A stretch of DNA of 64,000 nt from an uncultured bacterium (GCA_903934795.1 CAIZPE010000060.1:1-64000), one strand, 5' to 3'; positions 1 to 9,569 are shown, counted from the first letter of the stretch. Notes: generated by a model from the sequence alone, not told the origin. Numbers and translations: made by a program.

Positions 1-23
1 GCCGTCCGCCGGTGGGGGTGCGC

Positions 24-1445
24 ATGATCCAGGCGTGGTCACGCCTGGGGCCGCGCTATCTGCCCTTCGCTGACGCGGCCAGCGCCGATCTGCCGCTGTC
101 ACGCCTGGTCCGGCTGTCGCTCTTCCAGGTGTCGGTGGGCATGGCCACGGCGCTCATCGTCGGCACGCTCAACCGGGTGATGATCGTCGAGCTCGGCGTG
201 CCGGCCTGGCTGGTGGCCCTGATGGTGGCCCTGCCGCTGCTGGCCGCGCCCTTCCGGGCCTTCACCGGCTTTCGCTCCGATACCCACCGTTCGGCCTTCG
301 GCTGGCGACGCGTGCCCTACATCTGGACCGGCACGATGCTGCAGTTCTTCGGCCTGGCGGTGATGCCCTTCGCGCTGCTGGTGCTCTCCGGCCAGGGCGC
401 GGTGCCGGTGCCGGCCTGGTTCGGCCCGGCCGTGGCAGCCATCGCCTTCCTGGTGGTCGGTGTGGGCCTGCAGACCGCCCAGACGGCGGGCCTCGCGCTG
501 GCCACCGATCAGGCCAGCGACGAGACCCGGCCGCGTGTGGTGGCGCTCATGTACGTGATGCTGCTGGCCGGCATGGTCGGCAGCAGCTTCGTGTTCAGCC
601 TCCTGCTGGCCGACTTCAGTCCCCAGCGGCTGGTGCAGGTGGTGCAGGGCGCCGCGCTGTTCACCCTGGCCCTGAACGGTGTGGCCCTCTGGAAGCAGGA
701 AGCCCGCGATCCCGCGCGCGTGGCGGCCCTGCGCGGTCAGCCCGAGCCCGCCTTCCTGCCGGTGTGGCGCCGCTTCATCCGTAATGGCCGCGCCCGTCGC
801 TTCCTCTGGTCGGTGGGCCTGGGCACCGCCGCCTTCAACATGCAGGACATCGTGCTCGAGCCCTACGGCGGCGAGATCCTGCGCCTGTCGGTCGGGCAGA
901 CCAGCGCGCTCACCGCCTTGCTGGCGGGGGGTTCGCTGATCGGCTTCGCGCTCTCGGGCCGCCGGCTCGCCGCGGGTGTCGACCCCTTGCGGCTTGCGGC
1001 CTATGGCGCGCTTGCCGGCCTGCCGGCCTTCTCGGCGGTGATCTTCGCGGCCCCCCTGGAGGCGCCCTGGCTGTTTCGCCTGGGCGCGCTCGGCATCGGC
1101 TTTGCGGGCGGCGTGTTCTCGGTGGGCACGCTCTCGGCCGCGATGCGCATGGAGCAGCGCGAATTCATCGGTCTGGCGCTGGGCGCCTGGGGCGCGGTGC
1201 AGGCCACCGCCGCCGGGCTGTCGGTGGCCGCGGGCGGCGCCCTGCGCGATCTGATCTCGGGGCTGGCCACGCATGGTGCGCTGGGCACGGCCCTGTCTTC
1301 GCCGGTCACCGGCTACAGCATGGTCTACCACCTCGAGATGCTGCTGCTGTTCATCACCCTGGTTGCCATCGGTCCGCTGGTCGGAAGGCGGTCGGCGGTG
1401 CCCTACACCCCTGGCCGGTTCGGGCTTTCCGATCTGCCGGGTTAG
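24..1445 (+). CDS. lhaA: LhaA/PucC-family LH1 assembly membrane protein
   Basis: Member of the BCD/PucC branch of the major facilitator superfamily, which helps bacteriochlorophyll delivery and LH1 assembly around the reaction centre. The protein is about 473 residues with some twelve hydrophobic segments. It opens with the family-typical stretch LGPRYLPFADAA and continues with VGTLNRVMIVEL and GWRRVPYIW. It lies just upstream of puhA, the standard lhaA-puhA order, and is probably the first complete gene of the puh operon in the window. The ATG at 24 gives an N-terminus like other LhaA proteins. A GTG at 12 is in frame and the frame stays open to the window edge, so a slightly longer start is possible. 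A generic PucC paralogue is the main alternative, but the neighbourhood argues for LhaA. Confidence 0.9.
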   Translation: MIQAWSRLGPRYLPFADAASADLPLSRLVRLSLFQVSVGMATALIVGTLNRVMIVELGVPAWLVALMVALPLLAAPFRAFTGFRSDTHRSAFGWRRVPYIWTGTMLQFFGLAVMPFALLVLSGQGAVPVPAWFGPAVAAIAFLVVGVGLQTAQTAGLALATDQASDETRPRVVALMYVMLLAGMVGSSFVFSLLLADFSPQRLVQVVQGAALFTLALNGVALWKQEARDPARVAALRGQPEPAFLPVWRRFIRNGRARRFLWSVGLGTAAFNMQDIVLEPYGGEILRLSVGQTSALTALLAGGSLIGFALSGRRLAAGVDPLRLAAYGALAGLPAFSAVIFAAPLEAPWLFRLGALGIGFAGGVFSVGTLSAAMRMEQREFIGLALGAWGAVQATAAGLSVAAGGALRDLISGLATHGALGTALSSPVTGYSMVYHLEMLLLFITLVAIGPLVGRRSAVPYTPGRFGLSDLPG

Positions 1446-1477
1446 TCGCCCTCAAAAAGACGAGAGGAGAAGTCATC

Positions 1478-2245
1478 ATGGAATTCGGCGCGTTCACCGG
1501 TTATGTCGATCTGGCCCAGGTGCTCCTGTACCTGTTCTGGCTGTTCTTCGCCGGCCTGATCTACTACCTGGCCCGCGAGAACCATCGCGAGGGCTATCCC
1601 ATGGAGTCCGACAGCCTGGGCACGGCCACCATCCGTGGCTGGCCGATTCCCGAGCCCAAGACCTTCAAGCTTGCCGACGGTCATGAGGTGACCGTGCCCG
1701 ATCTGACCCGATCCGAGAGCAACTACTCGGCCGCCAGCACCGCCGCCTCGCCCGGATCGCCGATCGAACCCACCGGTGATCCGATGCTCGCCGGCACCGG
1801 CGCCGGCGCCTGGTCCAACCGGGCCGACAAGCCCGACCTCACCGCCCATGGCGAAGTGAAGATCGTGCCGCTGCGGGTGGCCAGCAGCTACCAGGTCTCG
1901 GGCAACGACACCGATCCGCGCGGCCTGCCGGTGATGGGTGCCGACGGCGTGCAGGCCGGCACCGTGCGCGACATCTGGCTCGACCAGTCCGAGATGATGT
2001 TCCGCTACCTCGAGGTCGAGACCTCGGCCGAGAATGGCTCGCGCCGCGTGCTGCTGCCGATCCCCTTCGCCCGCATCCGCCGCGACCGGATCGAGGTCAA
2101 CTCGATCATGGCCCGTCACTTCGCCCAGGTGCCGGCCACCCGCAGCGCCGATCAGGTGACCTTCCTCGAGGAAGACCGGATCTCGGCCTACTACGGCGGC
2201 GGCACGCTGTACGCCGACCCCAAGCGCAGCGAACCGATTCTCTGA
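1478..2245 (+). CDS. puhA: photosynthetic reaction centre H subunit
   Basis: The H chain of the type-II reaction centre caps the L/M core on the cytoplasmic side and shapes proton delivery to quinone QB. The protein has 255 residues, the usual length. It has one transmembrane helix near residues 10-32 (LYLFWLFFAGLIYYLARE), ending in the typical REGYP sequence. A soluble PRC-barrel-like domain follows, with GLPVMGADG and an acidic strand around residues 155-190. The start is supported by a strong Shine-Dalgarno sequence (AGAGGAGA) ten bases upstream of the ATG. It sits between lhaA and puhB in the conserved puh operon order. Identification is firm. Confidence 0.97.
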   Translation: MEFGAFTGYVDLAQVLLYLFWLFFAGLIYYLARENHREGYPMESDSLGTATIRGWPIPEPKTFKLADGHEVTVPDLTRSESNYSAASTAASPGSPIEPTGDPMLAGTGAGAWSNRADKPDLTAHGEVKIVPLRVASSYQVSGNDTDPRGLPVMGADGVQAGTVRDIWLDQSEMMFRYLEVETSAENGSRRVLLPIPFARIRRDRIEVNSIMARHFAQVPATRSADQVTFLEEDRISAYYGGGTLYADPKRSEPIL

Positions 2246-2258
2246 ACGCGGAGGCGGC

Positions 2259-2930
2259 ATGAACATCCCGGGTCATCGGCACGAGCATGAACTCGAGCCC
2301 CAGTACGGGCTCCCGGAGCGTCTGCCTGCGGGCGAGCGCATCCTCTGGCAGGGCTCTCCCGACGCCCGGGTGCTGGCGCGTACCGCGTTCCACTGGCGCA
2401 AGCTGGTGGTCTACTTCGCGCTGATGGTCGGCTCGCGCGGCGCGTTCGTGCTGGCCGAGGGCGCAAGCCTGGCCGAGGCGCTGGGCGCGCTGCTCTGGCC
2501 CACGCTCCTGGCCGTGGTGGCGCTGGCCGCCGTGGCGCTGCTCGCCTGGCTGTCGGCCCGCACCACGGTCTACACCCTGACCGACCGCCGGGTGGTCATG
2601 CGCGTGGGCATCGTGCTCACCATGGCCTTCAACCTGCCGCACACCCGCATCGCGTCGGCGGCCTTCCGTGAAGGCCCCGACGGCTGCGGCGACATCGTGC
2701 TCACCCTGGCCGGCACCGACCGCATCGCCTGGCTGCAGCTCTGGCCCCATGCCCGACCCTGGCGGCTCGCCCGACCCGAGCCGATGCTGCGCGCGCTGCC
2801 CGATGCCCGCGCCGTGGCCGCCAGCCTGTCGCAGGCCTGGTCGCAGGCCACCGGCGTGGCCGCGCGCCCGGCCGTCGAGACCGCTGCCGACACCGGTCGC
2901 ACGCCCGACTGGCAGCCGAGCCCGACATGA
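2259..2930 (+). CDS. puhB: photosynthetic complex assembly protein PuhB
   Basis: PuhB is a membrane protein with a PH-like domain that assists reaction centre assembly. The 223-residue product has hydrophobic segments around residues 47-95, then a PH-type fold signature ([14 protein letters not shown], about residues 105-118) running into [11 protein letters not shown]. It starts 13 bases after the puhA stop, and its end overlaps the puhC start by 4 bases, suggesting translational coupling. The C-terminal tail is rich in Ala and Pro and looks disordered. The assignment rests on domain pattern plus conserved gene order. Confidence 0.93.
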   Translation: MNIPGHRHEHELEPQYGLPERLPAGERILWQGSPDARVLARTAFHWRKLVVYFALMVGSRGAFVLAEGASLAEALGALLWPTLLAVVALAAVALLAWLSARTTVYTLTDRRVVMRVGIVLTMAFNLPHTRIASAAFREGPDGCGDIVLTLAGTDRIAWLQLWPHARPWRLARPEPMLRALPDARAVAASLSQAWSQATGVAARPAVETAADTGRTPDWQPSPT

Positions 2931-3400
2931 ACAGCCTGCCACATACCCGGATGGTTGCCGGCCGGCCGGCGCCCGACAGCTTTCCGCGCTGGTTCCTCTA
3001 CGGCGCCGGTGCGTTGATCCTGGTTTCGCTGGTCAGCGTGGCCCTGGTGCGCATCACCGGCAACGGGCCCGACCAGCGCGCCGCGCCGGCGGTGCAGGAG
3101 CGGCCGCTGCGATTCATGGACCGGCCCGATGGCGGCATCGCGGTGGTCGATGCGCTCACCGGCCAGCCGGTGGCCGACATCCATGGCGAACAGGGTTTCC
3201 TGCGTGGTGCGCTGCGCGCCCTGGCCCGCGAGCGTCGTGTGCGCGGTCTGGGCAGCGAGCAGCCTTTCCAGCTCATCGCCCGCACCGACGGTCGCCTGAC
3301 GCTCGCCGATCCGGCGACCGGCCAGCGCATCGATCTCGAGTCCTTCGGTCCGGTCAACGCGGGCGCCTTTGCCGCGCTGCTCGAACCGGCTCCCCGCTGA
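2927..3400 (+). CDS. puhC: photosynthetic complex assembly protein PuhC
   Basis: PuhC is a small protein with one membrane anchor, needed for optimal reaction centre/LH1 organisation. This 157-residue product has a single transmembrane segment at about residues 24-43 ([20 protein letters not shown]). A soluble domain follows, containing the typical [15 protein letters not shown] and [18 protein letters not shown] sequences. The start codon lies inside the last codons of puhB (4-base overlap), and acsF begins 14 bases downstream. Operon position and motifs agree. Confidence 0.93.
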   Translation: MNSLPHTRMVAGRPAPDSFPRWFLYGAGALILVSLVSVALVRITGNGPDQRAAPAVQERPLRFMDRPDGGIAVVDALTGQPVADIHGEQGFLRGALRALARERRVRGLGSEQPFQLIARTDGRLTLADPATGQRIDLESFGPVNAGAFAALLEPAPR

Positions 3401-3414
3401 AAGGTCAATCCGAC

Positions 3415-4494
3415 ATGCAGCCCGCCACCGCCACCATCGACTCGCCGCAGGATGTTGCCCAGCGTGCGAAGACCGAGTCGCTGATCAGCCCGCGTTTCTA
3501 CACCACCGACTTCGCGGCCATGGATCGCATCGATGTCTCGTCGATCCGGGCCGAGTGGGACGCGATGATGGCCGAGTACGAGGGCGACAACAACCACGAC
3601 CATTTCCAGCGCGACGAGCAGTTCACGCAGGAGGTGCGCGAGGTGTTCTCGACAGTCTCGCCCGAGCTGCGCCAGGAATTCCTCGACTTCCTGATCACCT
3701 CGGTGACCAGCGAGTTCAGCGGCTGCATCCTCTACAACGAGATCCAGAAGAACGTCAGCAACCCCGACATCAAGGCGCTGATGCGCTTCATGACCCGCGA
3801 CGAGTCACGCCACGCCGGGTTCATCAACCAGAGCCTGAAGGACTTCGGCCTGGGTCTCGATCTGGGCGACCTGAAGCGCACCAAGCGCTACACCTACTTC
3901 CGGCCGAAGTTCATCTTCTACGCCACCTACCTGTCCGAGAAGATCGGCTATGCCCGGTACATCACGATCTTCCGGCAGCTCGAGCGCAACCCCGACAAGC
4001 GCTTCCATCCGATCTTCCGGTGGTTCGAGCGCTGGTGCAACGACGAGTTCCGCCACGGCGAGTCCTTCGCGCTGATCATGCGCGCCAACCCGCACCTGCT
4101 GCGGGGTGCGAACCTGCTCTGGGTGCGCTTCTTCCTGCTGGCCGTCTACGCCACCATGTACGTGCGCGACCACACCCGGCCGATGCTGCATCAGGCCATG
4201 GGCCTCGATTCCACCGACTACGACCACCGGGTCTTCGACATCACCACCGAGATCTCCCGGCAGGTGTTCCCCATCTCGCTCGACACCCGCCATCCCGCCT
4301 TCATGGCCGGGCTGGAGCGCCTGTGCCGCATCCAGATCGGGGTCAACCGCGCCCGTGAGCGTGGCGGCCTCATCGGACGCCTGCAGCAGGCCGGGCTGGC
4401 GGTGGCCGGCGCGCTCACCTTCGCGCGGCTCTACCTGCATCCGGTGAAGCGCCATGACCTGCCGGCCCAGGTCCGGGTGGCACCGGCCTGGTAG
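3415..4494 (+). CDS. acsF: aerobic Mg-protoporphyrin IX monomethyl ester cyclase
   Basis: AcsF is the oxygen-dependent diiron cyclase that builds the isocyclic E ring of bacteriochlorophyll. From the ATG at 3415 it has 359 residues. Two carboxylate/histidine motifs of the ferritin-like diiron family are visible: DESRH at residues 129-133 and DEFRH at 210-214. The open frame extends far upstream, but that part overlaps puhC and has no homologous look, so 3415 (first Met after puhC) was chosen; it matches the usual family start. The gene implies that bacteriochlorophyll can be made with oxygen present. Whether the anaerobic cyclase BchE also exists cannot be judged from this window. Confidence 0.97.
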   Translation: MQPATATIDSPQDVAQRAKTESLISPRFYTTDFAAMDRIDVSSIRAEWDAMMAEYEGDNNHDHFQRDEQFTQEVREVFSTVSPELRQEFLDFLITSVTSEFSGCILYNEIQKNVSNPDIKALMRFMTRDESRHAGFINQSLKDFGLGLDLGDLKRTKRYTYFRPKFIFYATYLSEKIGYARYITIFRQLERNPDKRFHPIFRWFERWCNDEFRHGESFALIMRANPHLLRGANLLWVRFFLLAVYATMYVRDHTRPMLHQAMGLDSTDYDHRVFDITTEISRQVFPISLDTRHPAFMAGLERLCRIQIGVNRARERGGLIGRLQQAGLAVAGALTFARLYLHPVKRHDLPAQVRVAPAW

Positions 4495-4527
4495 GCCGGC
4501 TGCCCAGCCTGCTTCGGAACCGCCCGC

Positions 4528-5379
4528 GTGAACGGCCTGCTGCCCGCCGTTGCCACCGCCGTCTTCGTGTGGTGGTTCAGCACGGGCCTGGTGCTCATCC
4601 TGGTGCGCCTGTCGCGTCGGGCGATCCGCCTGAGCGTGACGCTGGCCACGCTGGTGGGTGTGGCGGCGCTCTACGGCCTGTCCCATACCGCGCGTCAGAC
4701 CGGGCTGGCCGGTGCCTACTGCGCCTTCACCTGTGCGCTGCTGGCCTGGGCCTGGCACGAGCTCACCTTCCTCACCGGCTGGATCACCGGTCCGCGACGC
4801 ACCGCGCTGCCCGCCGGACTGAGCGGCTGGCCGCGCTTCGTGCAGTCGGTGCGCGCCATCCTGTGGCATGAGCTCGGCGTCCTCGCGGTGGGCCTGATCA
4901 TCGTGGCCATCACCTGGCGCCAGCCCAACCAGGTGGGCACCGGCACCTTCCTCGTGCTGTGGGTGATGCGCACCAGCGCCAAGCTCAATCTCTTCCTGGG
5001 CGTGCGCAATCTCAGCGAGCAGTTCCTGCCCGAGCATCTCGCCTACCTGCAGAGCTTCTTCCGCCGGCGGCGCATGAACGGCTTCTTCCCGGTGGCGGTC
5101 AGCCTCTCGATGCTGGCGCTGGTGGCGCTGGTGATGGTCGCGCTGCAGCCTTCCACGCCGGCAGCCACCTCGGTGGGCCACGCTCTGGTGGGCACCATGC
5201 TGGCGCTGGCCATCGTCGAACACGCGCTCCTGGTGTTGCCGGTGGATACCGCCGCGCTGTGGCGCTGGGCGCTGCGATTCTCGGGCGGCGCGCCGGATGC
5301 CGCCGTCCCTTCCGTCCGGGCGGGTCCCGGTACCGATTCACCGGTCCGCGCTGATGAAACACTCCTTCATGCCCGATAG
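4528..5379 (+). CDS. puhE: photosynthetic complex assembly protein PuhE
   Basis: PuhE is a polytopic membrane protein of the puh operon, thought to modulate pigment-complex assembly. The 283-residue product has about seven hydrophobic segments and the characteristic VLWVMRTSAKLNLFLGVRN stretch (about residues 147-165), followed by QFLPEHLAYL. Translation appears to start at the GTG at 4528, 33 bases after acsF. Its end overlaps the start of crtI by 26 bases, tying carotenoid synthesis to the puh operon. The exact molecular function of the family is not settled. Confidence 0.92.
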   Translation: MNGLLPAVATAVFVWWFSTGLVLILVRLSRRAIRLSVTLATLVGVAALYGLSHTARQTGLAGAYCAFTCALLAWAWHELTFLTGWITGPRRTALPAGLSGWPRFVQSVRAILWHELGVLAVGLIIVAITWRQPNQVGTGTFLVLWVMRTSAKLNLFLGVRNLSEQFLPEHLAYLQSFFRRRRMNGFFPVAVSLSMLALVALVMVALQPSTPAATSVGHALVGTMLALAIVEHALLVLPVDTAALWRWALRFSGGAPDAAVPSVRAGPGTDSPVRADETLLHAR

Positions 5380-6916
5380 TCCGTCGGGCCGTTCCACGGG
5401 CTCTGCGGGCGACGGCCGCGCGCCGCTCGCCCTGGTGATCGGCAGTGGCTTCGGCGGGCTCGCCGCCGCCATCCGGCTGGCCGTGCGCGGCTGGCGGGTG
5501 CAGGTCCTCGAGAAGCTCGATGCGCCCGGCGGCCGGGCCTATGTCTGGAAGCAGGACGGCTTCAGCTTCGACGCCGGCCCGACCATCATCACCGCGCCCT
5601 TCCTGCTCGAGGAGCTCTGGGAGGCCGCCGGCCGGCGCTTCGCCGACGATGTCGAGCTGCGGCTGATGGATCCCTTCTACCGCATCCGCTTCGACGACGG
5701 CACCTGGTTCGACTACTCCGGCGACCCGGAACGCATGCGCGCCGAGGTGGCCCGGTTCAATCCCGGTGACCTGCCCGGCTACGAGGCCTTCCTCGTCGAG
5801 GCGGCCAAGTGCTACCAGCTCGGCTTCATCGAGCTCGGCACCATCGCCTACAACACGCTCGGCGATCTGGTCGGTGCGCTGCCCAACATGGCGCGCATGC
5901 GCGGCTGGCGCAGCATCTGGCAGATGGCCTGCCATCACTTCCACGATCCCAAGCTGCGGATCGTCATGAGCTTCCATCCGCTGCTGATCGGCGGCAACCC
6001 GCTGGCGGTCACCCGCATCTACAGCCTGATCAACACGCTGGAGCGCCGCTTCGGCGTGCACTGGGCCATGGGCGGCACCGGCGCGATCATCCAGGCGATG
6101 GTGAGGCTGCTCGAGAGCCTCGGCGGGCAGATCCGCTACGACGCCGAGGTGGCCCGCATCGACATCGAGGGCCCGGCGGGCGGCCGTGGCCGTGCCACCG
6201 GGGTCACCCTGGCGAGCGGCGAGCGCATCGCCTCCGACATCGTGGTCTCCAACGCCGACACGCTCTGGACCTACCGCCATCTCGTTGCGCCGCAATGGCG
6301 CCGGCGCTGGACCGATCAGCGCATCGAGAAGAGCCGCCACTCGATGAGCCTGTTCGTCTGGTACTTCGGCACCGATCGCCGCTGGGACGAGGTGCCCCAT
6401 CACATGATGGTGCTCGGCCCGCGCTACGAAGGCCTGCTGCGCGACATCTTCAAGCGCCATGTGGTGCCGGCCGACTTCAGCCTGTACCTGCACCGGCCCA
6501 GCGCCAGCGATCCCTCGGTGGCGCCGCCCGGCTGCGACGCCTTCTATGTGCTCAGCCCGGTGTCGCACCTGGCCAGCGGCACCGACTGGCCGGCGCAGGC
6601 CGAGGCGTATCGGCAGTCGATCGAGCAGGCGCTTGAGCGAACCGTGCTGCCCGGGCTGAGCCGGCATGTGGTCACCTCTCGGGTCACCACCCCGCAGGAC
6701 TTCCAGGACCGGCTGCTGGCCTACAAGGGCGCGGCTTTCGGCATGGAGCCGCTGCTGCTGCAGAGCGCCTGGTTCAGGCCGCACAATCGCAGCGAGGATG
6801 TCGACCGGCTGTTCATGGTCGGCGCCGGAACCCACCCGGGCGCAGGCGTGCCCGGTGTGCTCATGTCCGCCAGGACGCTCGAACAGGTGCTTCCCGATGT
6901 CCGCGCCTTCGCGTGA
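5354..6916 (+). CDS. crtI: phytoene desaturase
   Basis: CrtI is an FAD enzyme that desaturates phytoene to neurosporene and/or lycopene at the membrane. The 520-residue product has the N-terminal dinucleotide-binding motif VIGSGFGGLAAAIRL and the CrtI-type RAYVWKQDGFSFDAGPTI. Its C-terminal signature is MVGAGTHPGAGVPGVLMSAR. The ATG at 5354 places this first motif about 27 residues in; a longer upstream frame exists but lies inside puhE. The gene overlaps both puhE (26 bases) and crtB (20 bases). Whether it stops at three or four desaturations cannot be read from the sequence. Confidence 0.96.
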   Translation: MKHSFMPDSPSGRSTGSAGDGRAPLALVIGSGFGGLAAAIRLAVRGWRVQVLEKLDAPGGRAYVWKQDGFSFDAGPTIITAPFLLEELWEAAGRRFADDVELRLMDPFYRIRFDDGTWFDYSGDPERMRAEVARFNPGDLPGYEAFLVEAAKCYQLGFIELGTIAYNTLGDLVGALPNMARMRGWRSIWQMACHHFHDPKLRIVMSFHPLLIGGNPLAVTRIYSLINTLERRFGVHWAMGGTGAIIQAMVRLLESLGGQIRYDAEVARIDIEGPAGGRGRATGVTLASGERIASDIVVSNADTLWTYRHLVAPQWRRRWTDQRIEKSRHSMSLFVWYFGTDRRWDEVPHHMMVLGPRYEGLLRDIFKRHVVPADFSLYLHRPSASDPSVAPPGCDAFYVLSPVSHLASGTDWPAQAEAYRQSIEQALERTVLPGLSRHVVTSRVTTPQDFQDRLLAYKGAAFGMEPLLLQSAWFRPHNRSEDVDRLFMVGAGTHPGAGVPGVLMSARTLEQVLPDVRAFA

Positions 6917-7976
6917 ATCCGCTGAACCCGCCGTGCCGGCGGCCGACTTCGATCTGCGGGCCTGCCGCGCGCTGATGCGCGGCGGCTCCAAGACCTTCTT
7001 CGCCGCCTCGCTGCTGCTGCCTCCGCGGGTGCGCGCCCCGGCCACCGCGCTCTATGCCTTCTGCCGGCTGGCCGACGACGCCATCGATCACGGTGCCGAT
7101 CCGGTGGCCGAGATGCACGCGCTGCAGGCGCGGCTCGATGCCATCTACCAGGGTCGGCCGGGCCCCGAGGATGCCGACCGGGCGCTCGCCCAGGTGGTGC
7201 ATGCCTTTGCGGTGCCGCGCGCGCTGCTTGATGCGCTGCTCGAGGGCTTCCTGTGGGACACCCAGGGGCGGCGCTACCACACCCTGTCCGATGTGATGGC
7301 CTATGGCGCCCGTGTGGCGGGCACGGTGGGCGCCATGATGGCGCTGGTGATGGAGACCCGCTCGCCGGCCGCGCTGGCCCGCGCCTGCGAGCTGGGCGTG
7401 GCCATGCAGCTCACCAACATCGCCCGCGATGTCGGTGAAGACGCCCGCAACGGCCGGCTCTATCTGCCGCGAGACTGGCTGGCCCAGGCCGGGGTCGATG
7501 CCGATGCCTGGTTGCGCGAGCCTCGCTTCACCCCGGCGATCGCCGGCGTGATCCGCCGGCTGCTCGACGAGGCCGAACAGCTCTACCGCCGCTCCACCTA
7601 CGGCATCGCCGAGCTGCCGCGCGACTGCCGGCCCGCGATCAACGCCGCCCGCAAGGTCTACGCCGAGATCGGCCACCAGCTGTCGCGCGACGGTCTCGAC
7701 TCCGTCAGCCGCCGCGCGGTGGTGTCGGGCCGGCGCAAGCTGGTGCTCATCGCGGCTTCCACCGGTGCCATGCTGCTGCCCGCGCCGGGTGGGTCCGACG
7801 GGCTGGCGCCGCTGCCCGAGATCGCTTTCCTGGTCGACGCGGTGCAGGCCGGCGGGCTGCCGGCGCGCATCGGGCGTGAGCCCGCGGTGCCCCGGCGCAG
7901 CTTCGATGAACGCATGATCTGGGCGGCCGATCTCTTCGCCCGCCTGGCCGAGCAGGACCAGCGCGGGGCGCGCTGA
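6897..7976 (+). CDS. crtB: phytoene synthase
   Basis: CrtB joins two geranylgeranyl diphosphates into phytoene, the first committed step of carotenoid synthesis. The 359-residue product has the squalene/phytoene synthase aspartate motifs: CRLADDAIDHG (about residues 57-67) and LTNIARDVGEDARNGRLYLP (about residues 173-192). The ATG at 6897 lies 20 bases inside crtI, the usual crtI-crtB coupling. The final 60 or so residues are less conserved and Arg-rich. Substrate is supplied by CrtE, encoded on the opposite strand at 20843-21727. Confidence 0.96.
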   Translation: MSAPSRESAEPAVPAADFDLRACRALMRGGSKTFFAASLLLPPRVRAPATALYAFCRLADDAIDHGADPVAEMHALQARLDAIYQGRPGPEDADRALAQVVHAFAVPRALLDALLEGFLWDTQGRRYHTLSDVMAYGARVAGTVGAMMALVMETRSPAALARACELGVAMQLTNIARDVGEDARNGRLYLPRDWLAQAGVDADAWLREPRFTPAIAGVIRRLLDEAEQLYRRSTYGIAELPRDCRPAINAARKVYAEIGHQLSRDGLDSVSRRAVVSGRRKLVLIAASTGAMLLPAPGGSDGLAPLPEIAFLVDAVQAGGLPARIGREPAVPRRSFDERMIWAADLFARLAEQDQRGAR

Positions 7977-7996
7977 GCCGCCGCGCAGCAGCCGCC

Positions 7997-8182
7997 ATGA
8001 GCGAGTCGGTGCCCCTGCTCAAGCTGGTCGAGGTGCTGGTGGTGCTGGCCGCCGGGGTGGGCTTTGCCTGGTGGCAGTTCTCGGACCTGGCCCGCGCCCG
8101 GCGGCAGACCGAGCGCGAGCGGGAGCAGGCGGCGGCTCGCGAGCGGGCGCAGTCGGCCGCCGGTCCGGAGAACCCGCCGTGA
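7997..8182 (+). CDS. small single-span membrane protein, unknown
   Basis: A 61-residue ORF with one predicted transmembrane helix (about residues 8-27) and a highly charged, Arg/Glu/Gln-rich C-terminal half that may form a short helix. No family is recognised. It begins 20 bases after crtB, and its TGA overlaps the GTG start of the next gene by 4 bases, so it looks like a genuine translated member of the crtIB operon. No good Shine-Dalgarno sequence precedes it. Function unknown; the context suggests a role linked to carotenoids or the following membrane protein. Confidence 0.6.
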   Translation: MSESVPLLKLVEVLVVLAAGVGFAWWQFSDLARARRQTEREREQAAARERAQSAAGPENPP

Positions 8183-8631
8183 GCGCCACGCTCAAGATCA
8201 TTCATGTGCTCAGCGCCTGCCTGTTCCTGGGCAATGTGATCGTGAGCGGCACCTGGGCGGCGCTCGCCGAGCGCACCCGCAATCACACCATCATCCAGTT
8301 CAGCAACCGCATGGTGCTGATCACCGATGTGCTCTTCACGCTCACCGGCTCGCTCGGCGTGGTGATCACCGGCTACCTGATGGCCGACCGCTGGGGCGGC
8401 GAGGCGCAGCATCCCTGGATCCGCTGGTCCTACCTGCTCTTCGGGCTCTCGGGCCTGATCTGGCTGTTTGTGCTCATGCCCATCCAGCTCAAGCAGCGCC
8501 AGCTGCTGCGCCAGAACGATGTGATCACGCCGCAGTACCTCAGGCTCTCGCGCCAGTGGCAGATCTGGGGCGCCGGGGCCACCATCCTGCCGCTGCCGAT
8601 CCTCTACTTCATGGTCACCAAGGCGGCATGA
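8179..8631 (+). CDS. DUF2269-family integral membrane protein
   Basis: A 150-residue protein starting at the GTG at 8179, which overlaps the preceding stop. It has four hydrophobic segments and resembles the DUF2269 family: an N-terminal IHVLSACLFLGN, a conserved SGTWAALAERT loop, then TGSLGVVITGYLMA and WIRWSYLLFGLSGLIW. The family has no established biochemical role; a conserved His (residue 9 here) in the first helix could bind a cofactor, but that is inference. Its TGA overlaps the ATG of the SDR gene, so the three genes after crtB are probably cotranslated. Confidence 0.75.
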   Translation: MSATLKIIHVLSACLFLGNVIVSGTWAALAERTRNHTIIQFSNRMVLITDVLFTLTGSLGVVITGYLMADRWGGEAQHPWIRWSYLLFGLSGLIWLFVLMPIQLKQRQLLRQNDVITPQYLRLSRQWQIWGAGATILPLPILYFMVTKAA

Positions 8632-9554
8632 GCGCGGCCGGCGCCGGGCTGCGCGGCCAGGTGATCCTGGTGACGGGTGCCGGCGCGGGCATCGGCGCGG
8701 CCGGCGCACGCGAGTTCGCACGCCGCGGCGCCTTCCCGGTGCTGATGGATGTCGATGCGGGCCTCGCCCGGGCCGCAGCCAAGGCCATCGGCCCGCAGGC
8801 CATGGCCGTGGTCGGCGATGTCTGCGAGATGGCCGACTGCGAGGCCGCCGTGGCCGCTGCGCTCGAACGCCATGGCCGGCTGGACGCCGCCTGGGCCAAT
8901 GCCGGCATCGCATCCTTCGGGCCGCTCTCGCACACCGATCCGCAGGCCTGGCGGCGCTGTATCGATGTCAATGTCATCGGCGTGTTCAACACCCTGCGCG
9001 CGGCGCTGCCGCCGGTGCGCGCGCAGCGCGGCTACCTGCTCGCCTCGGCCTCGGCCGCCAGCTTTGCCCACCCGCCGATGATGTCGGCCTACGCGGCCTC
9101 CAAGGCCGCGGTGGAGGCGATGTGCAATGCCTGGCGCATCGAGCTGGCCGCGCACGGTGTGGGCGTGGGCGTCATGCATGCCTCCTGGGTGCGCACGCCG
9201 CTGGTCGAGGAGGGCGAGATGCATCCCGGCTTCCAGCGCCTGCGCGATGCCGCCCCGCCGATGCTGCGCGCGCAGATGAGCGCCGAGGAGGCCGGCCGGC
9301 GCATCGCCGACGCCCTCGAGGTCCGCGCCGACCGTGTATGGGTGCCTGGCTGGGTGCGGCTTCTGCACTGGCTGCGTCCGCTGCTGCACCTGCGCGGCGC
9401 CGAGCGCGAGCTGCGTCGCGCCGCACCGGAGCTCGAGCGCATCTACCTGGAAGGTCTTCAGAGCCACGGCGCGCTCGCCTCGTCCTTCGGGCCGCGCGAG
9501 CACGAGCGAGCGCTGGCGCGGGCCCGCGAAGGAACGGAAGACGACCGGAGCTAG
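8628..9554 (+). CDS. short-chain dehydrogenase/reductase
   Basis: An NAD(P)-dependent oxidoreductase of the classical SDR family with 308 residues. The cofactor motif TGAGAGIGAAG (about residues 16-26) and the NAG motif (ANAGIASFG) are present. So are a serine-rich strand (LASASAASF) and the catalytic YAASK. The ATG at 8628 overlaps the stop of the DUF2269 gene. The C-terminal extension (about 60 residues, LLHWLRPLLHLRG) is typical of SDRs acting on hydrophobic substrates. The substrate is unknown; location at the end of a crt operon makes a carotenoid or other lipid plausible but unproven. It converges with crtC, leaving a 15-base gap. Confidence 0.85.
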   Translation: MSAAGAGLRGQVILVTGAGAGIGAAGAREFARRGAFPVLMDVDAGLARAAAKAIGPQAMAVVGDVCEMADCEAAVAAALERHGRLDAAWANAGIASFGPLSHTDPQAWRRCIDVNVIGVFNTLRAALPPVRAQRGYLLASASAASFAHPPMMSAYAASKAAVEAMCNAWRIELAAHGVGVGVMHASWVRTPLVEEGEMHPGFQRLRDAAPPMLRAQMSAEEAGRRIADALEVRADRVWVPGWVRLLHWLRPLLHLRGAERELRRAAPELERIYLEGLQSHGALASSFGPREHERALARAREGTEDDRS

Positions 9555-9569
9555 CCTCGCGGACGGCGG

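Noticed and set aside
99-1331. Minus-strand frame of 410 codons opposite lhaA
   Set aside because: Composition typical of an antisense shadow; lhaA motifs are on the plus strand.
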